Source: Polyangia bacterium (GTDB taxonomy: Bacteria; Myxococcota_A; Polyangia; Nannocystales; Nannocystaceae). Taken from it: a stretch of 64,000 nt of DNA. Below, one piece after another: positions 27,162-34,555 of the stretch. Under the pieces are notes generated by a model. The model saw nothing but the letters and a program-made list of their open reading frames with translations. It ran no database searches and was not told the DNA's origin. The stretch lies in the NCBI GenBank assembly GCA_030430565.1, contig JAUIKS010000003.1, positions 124,001 to 188,000 of the forward strand, read 5' to 3'. How positions within the stretch are numbered: position 1 is the stretch's first letter; the number at the start of each line of letters is the position of its first letter. The position numbers and the translations under genes were made by a program.

Positions 27162-28583
27162 GTGTCGTACTCGCCGCAGACCCCCCGTCGTGTCCTCACC
27201 GCCGCGTTTTCTCTGCTCGTGCTCGTCGGGCTCGGTGCCTGCGACAGGCTCACCGGCGACGCCGCCGACAAGCCCGCGGAGCAGGCCACGCCGGACGCGA
27301 AGGCCGACGCGACGCCGGACGCGAAGGCCGACGCGACGCCCGCCGAGAGCGACGCGAAGGTCGCCGACACGCGCATGAAGGAGCCGCCGCTGCCGAGCGC
27401 GGAGGAGCTCGCCACGCAGCGCGCGGCCCTGCTGGCCGCGCTCAACGAGGGCCGCAAGCTCGTCAAGGCCAAGGACTACGCCGCCGGGATCGCCAAGTAC
27501 GAGGAAGCGCTGAAGATCAACCCGGCGCACGGCACCACGCTCAGCGAGCTGGGCTGGGCGCTGTTTCTCAAGGGCGACCACGAGCGGGCTGAGAAGGCGC
27601 TGCGGGACGCGCTGCACCACGTGCACGCCCCCAAGACCCGCGGCGCGCTGCTCTACAACCTCGGGCGCGCGCTCGAGGAGCTGAAGCAGCCCGAGGAGGC
27701 CGCGCGCGCGTACAAAGACTCCCTCGAGCTGCGCCCGAACAAGGTCGTTCAAAAGCGCCTCGCGACCCTCGAGGCCGCGACCGACAGCGCCGAGCAGGCC
27801 GCCGCGGTCCAGGCCGCGGAGCTCAAGCGCTGCGCGTTCAAGCGGTGGGAGGGCGTCGCGCCGGCGCGCCTGTGCGAGGCCTACCTCGCCGAGGAGCTCA
27901 AGGGGCCCGAGGCGGGTCGCTACGAGTGTAACGAGGAGGACCTGGTCGCGCTCGAGATCGCGGTCGCGGCCGGCGAGGAGAACCCGACCGAGACGATGGA
28001 GACGAAGCGAACGCTCGAGGTCGACAGCACGACCCGGGCCACGACCTTCGACTTCAAGGACTACGAGTACATGATGGAGACCCAGGTGCTCGTGATCGAG
28101 ATGGGCCCCAAGTGGTTCAGCTTCGACTTCGCGCACCCGAGCCACCCGGGCGTCGGCGGGGTCGACGAGTACGTCACCGACATCAAGCTCGAGGCGCGGC
28201 AGCTGGTCCCCGGCGGGCGGCCGGAGCTCCTGTTTCACTGGACCTACGCGGGCCACGACAGCGACATGGAGGTCAACGAGATGGAGTCCTTCGACAACGA
28301 CTACGTCGGCGTGATCTCGCTCGAGGGCGAGGCGCCGACGTGGCTGGCGGTGGTGCACCTCAAGCAGAGCTTCGAGGTCAGCGAGCTGCTCGATGAGCCA
28401 GAGATGGAGTTCGAGCACAGCGAGAACTTCGGCAGCAAGACGGAGAAGGCGGTCCGCGTCAACTGGCTCGCGGAGACCGGCGAGCTCGAGGTCACGCGGT
28501 CGGGCAAGGACGGCGCGCTCGGGCCGCTCGGGACGTTCAAGCTGGGCGACTACCCGAAGCGCTGCGGCCCGACGTGGGAGTAG
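27162..28583 (+). CDS. TPR-containing lipoprotein, unknown function
   Basis: A 473-residue exported protein. RRVLTAAFSLLVLVGLGAC is a clean lipoprotein signal (Cys27). A low-complexity linker with a 24-nt duplicated unit (DAKADATP twice) follows. Residues about 100-215 contain TPR-like helical pairs (KDYAAGIAKYEEALKINPAHGTTLSELGWAL; GALLYNLGRALEELKQPEEAARAYKDSLEL). The C-terminal half is an unrecognised Cys-containing beta-rich domain (CAFKRWEGV...YECNEEDLVALEIAV). GTG at 27162 gives the best signal peptide. It is divergent from the fibrinogen fragment and convergent with the low-GC gene. Confidence 0.85.
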   Translation: MSYSPQTPRRVLTAAFSLLVLVGLGACDRLTGDAADKPAEQATPDAKADATPDAKADATPAESDAKVADTRMKEPPLPSAEELATQRAALLAALNEGRKLVKAKDYAAGIAKYEEALKINPAHGTTLSELGWALFLKGDHERAEKALRDALHHVHAPKTRGALLYNLGRALEELKQPEEAARAYKDSLELRPNKVVQKRLATLEAATDSAEQAAAVQAAELKRCAFKRWEGVAPARLCEAYLAEELKGPEAGRYECNEEDLVALEIAVAAGEENPTETMETKRTLEVDSTTRATTFDFKDYEYMMETQVLVIEMGPKWFSFDFAHPSHPGVGGVDEYVTDIKLEARQLVPGGRPELLFHWTYAGHDSDMEVNEMESFDNDYVGVISLEGEAPTWLAVVHLKQSFEVSELLDEPEMEFEHSENFGSKTEKAVRVNWLAETGELEVTRSGKDGALGPLGTFKLGDYPKRCGPTWE

Positions 28584-28736
28584 CGCGACGGCCCCCGAGG
28601 AGCCGGCGCTCGCGCTCGCCGGCAGCCGGATCTCGGAGGCAGCTGATTGCAAAACGCCCGATCGCGGGCTGTGCCTCGGCGTAACCCGAGCTGCTCGAGC
28701 ACGTGATTGGCCGGGCTCTACGGGCGCTCGTTTGGT

Positions 28737-29681
28737 TCAAGTTTTCGGTGACTTATCATCGGTGAGCCGTTTCCATATTGCGTGCTTCCTCCCCGTTTGG
28801 ACTTCTTGAACCAGGGCGGCAACCCATGACGCGGTAGTCAGGATTAGGAACGCAATTTCGGCCAACACCCTTCCGACTGTTGCGACACCCGCCGGAATAC
28901 TAGTCCCCATGTAATAGATAACACACAGTATGATGGCGATCATAGGCATCGCGTACAGAGCGTACCCGATCGCGTTAGCGAGCCCTCGCGTGACGCCCCC
29001 GGTGTAGGACGCTGAGGTCTCGAGCGCGTTGAGGACGTACCTGTGTCCATCCTTGTCGAATTCACCGCAGATGTCCCACTTTCCGCTGCCTTTGCTGACG
29101 AGGAATTTGTCGACGACGCTGTGCTGCCGGAACAGCGATCCCATCATCCAAAAAGCGGCGAGGCTTAGAGCGAGGCCTCCGATCACAGTTCGATCGGTCG
29201 CCGCGAATGACGCGTTGACAAAGGGTAGGTGGAGGGCGTCTTGCTCTTTCTCTCGGTTGATGTGGGCGAGCAACTCTCTCCGAGCCGCGTAAATGAGTGA
29301 ATCCGAGGAGTCTAGGTCCGAGAGGTAAGAGAGCTCTCGCTTGTACTCGTCGTCAAATGGAATTTGCGCGAAGTCAGGGCCATCCTCCAAGATCGCGCCG
29401 CGGGCTGATCTGTACGCATCACCACGACATGATGTTGTCTGGTTTGTTCGAGCACACTCGGCGTCGACTTGCTCCGCGAGAGAGAGGATCTGAGCGCGGC
29501 GCTCTTGTTGAGAGTAGTTCCAGCTGAGATAAGAATTAAATAGAGACGACAGCAGTAGAAACGCGATTAGGTTCGCGGCGAGTAGAACGTTGCGAGCCCC
29601 CTTTACGGCGCCAACGAGAGTGTCAGCGTATCGTTCAAGGATACGCTCTTCAAAACGGTTCTCTGGTCTCGTGGAGGTCAC
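28737..29681 (-). CDS. Membrane protein of low-GC island, unknown (probable horizontal acquisition)
   Basis: A 314-residue protein with no family I recognise. Hydrophobic segments near residues 30-48 (NVLLAANLIAFLLLSSLF), 165-185 (VIGGLALSLAAFWMMGSL), 235-260 (YALYAMPMIAIILCVIYYMG) and 270-290 predict about four membrane helices. A periplasmic or cytosolic loop containing two Cys sits between the first two. Codon use is unlike the neighbours: TCT, AAT, GTA, AGA and TTG codons are frequent, and the surrounding DNA is visibly AT-richer from about 28735 to 29760. The island abuts a truncated ECF sigma fragment at 29826. No integrase or terminal repeat is visible. Confidence 0.7.
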   Translation of the reverse strand: MTSTRPENRFEERILERYADTLVGAVKGARNVLLAANLIAFLLLSSLFNSYLSWNYSQQERRAQILSLAEQVDAECARTNQTTSCRGDAYRSARGAILEDGPDFAQIPFDDEYKRELSYLSDLDSSDSLIYAARRELLAHINREKEQDALHLPFVNASFAATDRTVIGGLALSLAAFWMMGSLFRQHSVVDKFLVSKGSGKWDICGEFDKDGHRYVLNALETSASYTGGVTRGLANAIGYALYAMPMIAIILCVIYYMGTSIPAGVATVGRVLAEIAFLILTTASWVAALVQEVQTGRKHAIWKRLTDDKSPKT

Positions 29682-29825
29682 TAGTTAATGTTAACATTAT
29701 AGTTACACGATATCGATAGTTTCTAGTGATTGCGCGCGTTGCGCGTTGGCGGTGATGCTATTGTCACAGTAGCGGTTGCTCGTCTCCGTTGTCACTGGAT
29801 GCGCGAGTCCGTGATGTCGAGGCGC

Positions 29826-29965
29826 TCACGTCGGCGCGGGTGTTGTTGACGCCCCGTAATAGCGGTCGAAGAGCTGCTCGCCGGCGTCGGCGTCACCGTC
29901 GCGCCACGCGGCGAAGAGCGCGGTATCGGGCGCGCCAACGCGGGGTTGCAGCAGGCAGCCGGCAC
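29826..29965 (-). pseudogene. Truncated N-terminal fragment of an ECF sigma-70 factor
   Basis: The minus strand reads QPRVGAPDTALFAAWRDGD and then ADAGEQLFDRYYGA before ending in ASTTPAPT. The LFAAWRDGDADAGEQLFDRYY wording is the region-2 N-terminal helix of myxobacterial ECF sigma factors, which normally continues with an AVARFF-like segment. Everything after DRYYG is lost and the following DNA is the AT-rich island. No ATG precedes it in frame at the expected place. It looks like the remnant of a sigma gene disrupted at about 29855. Confidence 0.45.
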
Positions 29966-30283
29966 GCCTCCTCAGATGCGGATGTTCGCCCGGGATCTGG
30001 AAAATTCCGTCGACCCGCTTCCGACCGCCGCGAACGTGCTTACGTTGATCGTGCGCGTCCGAGCCGCCCAGCCAGCTGGCTCGGATCCGCGAACAAGACG
30101 AGAAGGCGCGCACGCGCGCGGATTCGCGGGTCGATTTTTTCAGGCCCCGCAATCTCCAGGCACCGCCCGGGAACCACCCGAGTGAAGGCGCTCGGCTGGC
30201 GAGCGCGCACACCGAAAGAAAGCAAGGAAATGGTCGTAGGAGCAGGGTTCGCGCTTGATGGATGCCGTCGCGCGCGCAAGTAC

Positions 30284-31318
30284 ATGAACGAGATGTCGCT
30301 GGGCCGGGGCGCGCGGGTTCGCGTGCGGGATTTCCTCAACCCGGAGCAGCGCAGCGCCAAGCGCGAGCGCGAGGCCTTCGCGTGTTACTTGCTGTGCGGT
30401 CAATGTGGGTTCCTGGCCCACGAGTCGGGCCGCGATCCTTTTCGCGCCCCCGCCCGCGATCACGACGAGGGCTGCTCGACGCGGGGTGGCGCGCGCTCGT
30501 GTCCGCAGTGCGGCGCCAAGGCCTGGCACGACCTCAACCAGGTCGACACCGCGCTGGCGCTGCGCGACTCTGAGAATTTTGAGCGTCGCTTCAACGATGA
30601 GCTCGCCGGTCGTCGAGCCCGACGCTGGGGCCTCGGCCTCGGGGCCTCGCTGGCGCTGCCCCTCGCGTGGGGGTTGATCTCCACCGTGGGCGTGAGCGTC
30701 GGGGTCGCGGCCGCGCTCAGCTCGCTCGTGCTCGTGGCCGTCGCGCGCCTGGTCTACGCCGGCGTCGAGCCGCGGGTGCACGCGGCGCTGCGCAACGGCG
30801 AGATGAGCCGTACGTTCACGCGCTGGCGCATGCCGCTGGCGCGCCCGCGCGCTGAGCAGCAGCGGATCACCGGCGCCGGTTCGCTCGAGCGCGCGCGTTC
30901 GGGCGACGCGCTGCTGCGAGCGCCGCTGAGCGGGCGACCCTGCCTCGGCTACGAGCTGCGGGTGCTGCACGACTACGCGGCCGACGACGACCCGCGCACG
31001 GCGGCCTGCGTGCTGCGAGAGCAGCGCTGCGTCGATCTCGTCCACGCCGGCGCGCTGCTGCGTGGCGACTCGGTGGTGATCGAGCTGCCGACCCGGACGA
31101 TCACCGGCTCCGAGCTCGCGCGCTCCGACGACGAGGTGGCGGTCTTGCTGCGCAAGCGCGGGCTGTTCGTCGGCGACGGGCCGTACCTGCTGCAGGAGGC
31201 GATCGTCGAGCCAGGCGCGCGCTACGAGCTGCGCCGCGCCGGGGACTCCTACACGATCGGCGCGCCGACGCTGGCGCTGCCCGCCGGTGACGCGCCCGAG
31301 CTGCCCCGCGCGGCGTGA
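30284..31318 (+). CDS. GIDE/MUL1 BAM-like membrane protein with zinc ribbon, no RING
   Basis: A 344-residue protein. A cytosolic zinc ribbon (CGQCG...CPQCGAKAW, residues 32-80) is followed by two hydrophobic segments (LGASLALPLAWGLISTVGV; VAAALSSLVLVAVARLVY). A domain beginning GSLERARSGDALLRAPLSGRPCLGYELRVL then follows. That last segment has the GxA...aPlsGrPC-xxYe wording of the GIDE/BAM domain found in mitochondrial E3 ligase MUL1. No RING finger is present, so ligase activity is not implied. A strong hairpin terminator follows at 31335. The ATG at 30284 is the likeliest start. The frame is open from 29789, but that upstream part overlaps the sigma remnant and has no family-like content. 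Confidence 0.75.
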   Translation: MNEMSLGRGARVRVRDFLNPEQRSAKREREAFACYLLCGQCGFLAHESGRDPFRAPARDHDEGCSTRGGARSCPQCGAKAWHDLNQVDTALALRDSENFERRFNDELAGRRARRWGLGLGASLALPLAWGLISTVGVSVGVAAALSSLVLVAVARLVYAGVEPRVHAALRNGEMSRTFTRWRMPLARPRAEQQRITGAGSLERARSGDALLRAPLSGRPCLGYELRVLHDYAADDDPRTAACVLREQRCVDLVHAGALLRGDSVVIELPTRTITGSELARSDDEVAVLLRKRGLFVGDGPYLLQEAIVEPGARYELRRAGDSYTIGAPTLALPAGDAPELPRAA

Positions 31319-31334
31319 TCCATCGAGTGACGAC

Positions 31335-31367
31335 GCCGCGCCCGCGAGCCCGCGGGCGCGGCTTTTG
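31335..31367 (+). terminator. Intrinsic terminator after the GIDE-like gene
   Basis: A perfect 12-bp GC stem (31335-31346 with 31351-31362), AGCC loop, then TTTTG. It lies 17 nt after the stop codon. Confidence 0.85.
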
Positions 31368-31674
31368 TGTGACCGTTCGACCATGTTGTAGCGACGCGAG
31401 GCACGACCCCGTCACCGCGCGCGCGCGGGCGCCGGATCACGAGTGATCACGGGCGCCTGCGGGGGCCGGGTGAGTAGACCTCGAACCACGTCACCGCGCG
31501 CCGAATCGGCGGCTGCGGGCCGCGGGCCGCCGGGGCGCTCGTTCGTGTTGAGCCCGGGGCGACGCGCGCGCACGCGGGGCTCCGCGCAGGCGCGCCCGCG
31601 TCGTGGCGCCCGCGGGGAGCCGTCGGGAGCCGCCCGTCAGATCGCCGCGCTCGACGGGCAACGGCGCCCGTAGC
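31368..31674. other. Intergenic region, nothing recognised
   Basis: About 300 nt of GC-rich sequence between the terminator and the small membrane protein gene. Open frames on both strands are Arg/Ala/Pro-rich with no start context or family resemblance. Confidence 0.5.
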
Positions 31675-32001
31675 GTGAACCCACGATCCCACGGCCTCTG
31701 CGTCGCGCTCACCGTCGTCTGCGCGCTCTCGTGCCTGATCGTCGACGCCTACAGCCTCGCCTTGATCGTCGTGATCCCGCCCGACTACCGCGGCGAGCTG
31801 CCCCTGTGGCTCGTGGAGGAGCAGGCGCTTCGCGGGCTCCGCTGGCTCTCGCTGCTCGCGCTCGCGACGGCCTGGCTGAGCGCGGGCTCATGGCGGGTGA
31901 TCGGTCGATACGTCGGCGTCGCCGCGGTCGCAATTTTTCTTGGCTCGGCCGCGCTGCTGCTGCGGGCGCGCGTCGTGTGGATGGCGCTCGTCGGCTCATA
32001 G
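31675..32001 (+). CDS. Small three-helix membrane protein, unknown
   Basis: A 108-residue product from a GTG start. Three hydrophobic segments are evident: CVALTVVCALSCLIV, LRWLSLLALATAWLSAG and YVGVAAVAIFLGSAALLLRA. No motif is recognised and there is no clear ribosome-binding site. It is followed by an AT-richer gap. Confidence 0.55.
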   Translation: MNPRSHGLCVALTVVCALSCLIVDAYSLALIVVIPPDYRGELPLWLVEEQALRGLRWLSLLALATAWLSAGSWRVIGRYVGVAAVAIFLGSAALLLRARVVWMALVGS

Positions 32002-32302
32002 CTGCCTTCCGTTGATGGTCAACCTTTCGAACGACCGGAACTTTCAGGCAGGTGGAAAAGAGTCGCTGAGGTCGACGGAGATGGAGCTCGAATAGAGTTT
32101 GAAGTTGGTGAAATTTACGTAATGCAACAGCAGGAGGTTGCTCCTGCTGTCGTATTCATCCTCGCCGATTGTGGGCTTCTCACGCCCCGGGACTTGCCCT
32201 GGCTCGTGACGCCGCGACAGACTGGGGCGCTCCCGCGTCACGCCATGACGCCGTTGCGAGCGCGCCGCTCGGCTGCGCGCCGCGATCCCAAGGACTGGGC
32301 AG
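32002..32302. other. AT-richer intergenic region with a perfect hairpin
   Basis: About 300 nt. It contains a perfect 10-bp stem with a 4-nt GTTG loop (32127-32136 with 32141-32150) and no T-run. A short minus-strand frame (32044-32241) ends in YVNFTNFKLYSSSISVDLSD, which could be a gene remnant, but nothing else supports it. Confidence 0.45.
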
Positions 32303-34555
32303 ATGAGTCACAAGCCACCTCGATCCCCTCGAGCCACGGGCGGGCGCGCGCGCTCCCTCAAACCCCTCGCGCTGCGCGGCGCGCTCTCCTCTCCGCGCTC
32401 CTCTCCGCGCTCCTCTCCGCGCTCCTCTCCGCGCTCCTCTCCGCGCTCCTCTCCGTCCACGCTTCCGCTCGCGCTCCCGCTCACTTCTCTGCTGCTCGTC
32501 GGCGCGTGTGGTGACAACGGCGAGGCCTCGGCCCCGGCGCTCGACAGCATCGCCGATCAGCAGGTCGCGGTCGGCGAGGAGCTGGTCCTCGAGCTGAGCG
32601 CCACCGACGAGGACAGCGACGCGCTGACCTATATGGTCTCCTCGCAGTCCCTCGGGATCACGGAGGGCGGCGAGCTGACGACGCGCCCGGACGGCACGGG
32701 CGTGTTCCGCTGGCGGCCGACCGCCGCGGACGTGGGCGCGTGGTTCGTCGACTTCACCGTCAGCGACGGCGGGCTCGAGGACACCGAGACCGTCGTCATC
32801 GAGGTCACCGCGACCGCGGCGGGCGTCTCGGCGCCGGTGTTCCGCGCGCCCCTCGGGGCCGGCACGACCCTCGACCTCGCGCGCGAGGAGTGCATCGAGG
32901 TCGACATCGTCGTCGAGGACCCCGACACGCCGCAGGTCGCGATCACGCAGCGCTCCGCCGAGATCGATCAGGCCGCGCTCGAGGTCGAGGACGGCCTCAA
33001 CGCGCGCTGGACCTGGTGCCCGACCGCGACCCAGGTCGAGGAGAGCGACCGCTACATGCTCGCGCTCGCGGCCGACGACGGCGAGCACGAGCCGACGACC
33101 AAGAACTACCTCATCGTGCTCCGGCGCCGGCCCAAGCAGGACTGCCCCGGCGAGGCGCCCGTCATCGAGCACACGCCCCAGGATCACAGCTCGCCGCTCG
33201 ACATCACGATCACCGCGGAGGTCAGCGACGACATCGGGATTAAGCGCGAGCCGATTCTGTACTACGGCCTCGAGGATCCGGTGGACGACAGCGGCGTCGA
33301 CTTCGCCGCGCTGACGCCGGTGACGATGGCGCTCTCGAGCGGTGACGCGGCGGCGGGGACGTGGATCGCCACCATCCCGAACCCGGTCGCCGGCGCCGAG
33401 GAGGGCGCGAGCCAGGCGGTGTACTACGTCATCTCGGCCGGCGATAACGACGACGAGCAGGGCGACTGTGATCACCTCACCGACGCGCCGGCCGAGGGCG
33501 CGTTCACGATCGCCGTCACCAACACCGGCGGCAGCGGCGGCGCCGAGCCCTGCGCGCCCTGCTCCGCCGACGTCCAGTGCGGCGCCGACGGAGATCTGTG
33601 CGTGCACGAGCCGCAGAACGACGCGGCGTTCTGCGCGAGCGCCTGCGGCGAGGGTGGTAGCTGTCCCGAGGGCTATGTCTGCGTGGACGGCGTGGTCTCG
33701 GTCGATCAACAGCAGGCTTCGCAGTGCCGCCCGGCCTCGCAGTCCTGCGCCCCGCCCGAGCCCGAGCAGTGCAGCAACGACGGCTTCGAGCCCAACGACA
33801 GCCGCAGCGAGGCGCTCGACAGCCCGATGCTGACGGAGGGGAGCACCAACGGCCTGGTCAGCTGCCCCGGCGACGACGACTGGTACTGGTTCCAGGCCGG
33901 CGGGGACGTCCTGGTCGAGGCGATCCTCGACGGCGGCGAGGCCAGCGACCTCGACCTCGGGCTCTACGACATCGACGGCGTGCTGCTCGAGGAGTCGGCG
34001 AGCCTCAGCTCCTTCGAGGCCTTTGACCGCTGCGTCCCCGCGGGCGGCTACTTCCTGCGCGTCTCCGCCGCCCAGCTCGACAACCCCAAAAACAGCTACC
34101 TGCTCGACCTGGCGATGGTCGAGGGTGAGTGCGGCGGCCCGACCTGCGAGGACGACGACGCCGAGGACGATGACAGCGCCGCCCAGGCCCGCGAGGTCGC
34201 GCTGCCCGACCCCTTCAGCTCGTCCGGCAACACGATCTGCTCGGGGGACGACGACTGGTACGAGGTGGTGCTGTACAGCGGCGAGACCCTCGACGTCGCG
34301 CTCAGCTTCACCCAGGGCGCGCCCGAGGAGGACCTCGACCTGCACTTCTACGACAGCTCGCTCGAGGACCTCACGCCCTGCTCCGAGGCGGAGCCCTGGC
34401 TGTGCACGAGCGAGCAGGGCCAGAGCGGCGACTCGAACGAGCACTACAGCTTCGACGTGCCCGGCGGCTGCACGCCCTGCACCTACTACGTCGTCGTCCG
34501 CGGCTGGGATGGCTCCGAGAATGACTACGACATCGACATCACGCTCCCGGACTAG
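32303..34555 (+). CDS. Secreted lipoprotein with cadherin-like and two PPC-type domains
   Basis: A 750-residue exported protein. A very long basic n-region made of SSPR repeats leads into the hydrophobic LPLALPLTSLLLVGAC, a good lipobox. LDSIADQQVAVGEELVLELSATDEDSD opens a cadherin/Ig-like (putative) domain ending in FTVSDGG. A second beta domain and a Cys-rich module (CAPCSADVQCGADGDLCVHE) follow. Two pre-peptidase C-terminal (PPC) type domains come last, each with a DDDWYWF/DDDWYEVVL strand and a Cys pair (GDDDWY at about residues 525 and 650). It is likely an adhesin or binding protein. An AAGGA ribosome-binding site precedes the ATG. The 3' end overlaps the start of the metallopeptidase gene, so the two are coupled. 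Confidence 0.85.
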   Translation: MSHKPPRSPRATGGRARSLKPLALRGALSSPRSSPRSSPRSSPRSSPRSSPSTLPLALPLTSLLLVGACGDNGEASAPALDSIADQQVAVGEELVLELSATDEDSDALTYMVSSQSLGITEGGELTTRPDGTGVFRWRPTAADVGAWFVDFTVSDGGLEDTETVVIEVTATAAGVSAPVFRAPLGAGTTLDLAREECIEVDIVVEDPDTPQVAITQRSAEIDQAALEVEDGLNARWTWCPTATQVEESDRYMLALAADDGEHEPTTKNYLIVLRRRPKQDCPGEAPVIEHTPQDHSSPLDITITAEVSDDIGIKREPILYYGLEDPVDDSGVDFAALTPVTMALSSGDAAAGTWIATIPNPVAGAEEGASQAVYYVISAGDNDDEQGDCDHLTDAPAEGAFTIAVTNTGGSGGAEPCAPCSADVQCGADGDLCVHEPQNDAAFCASACGEGGSCPEGYVCVDGVVSVDQQQASQCRPASQSCAPPEPEQCSNDGFEPNDSRSEALDSPMLTEGSTNGLVSCPGDDDWYWFQAGGDVLVEAILDGGEASDLDLGLYDIDGVLLEESASLSSFEAFDRCVPAGGYFLRVSAAQLDNPKNSYLLDLAMVEGECGGPTCEDDDAEDDDSAAQAREVALPDPFSSSGNTICSGDDDWYEVVLYSGETLDVALSFTQGAPEEDLDLHFYDSSLEDLTPCSEAEPWLCTSEQGQSGDSNEHYSFDVPGGCTPCTYYVVVRGWDGSENDYDIDITLPD
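32386..32456 (+). repeat. 12-nt tandem repeat (six units) in signal-peptide n-region
   Basis: CTCCTCTCCGCG-type units. In the gene frame they encode SSPR; another frame would read ALLS. Same 12-nt period as arrays at 19881 and 56661. Confidence 0.85.

Noticed and set aside
28601..28625. GC-rich inverted repeat after the TPR lipoprotein as terminator
   Set aside because: A GCCGGCG/CGCCGGC stem exists but no T-run follows in either direction.
32044..32241. 65-codon minus-strand frame in the AT-richer gap
   Set aside because: Only its C-terminal 25 residues look protein-like and no start or family supports it; noted as a possible remnant only.
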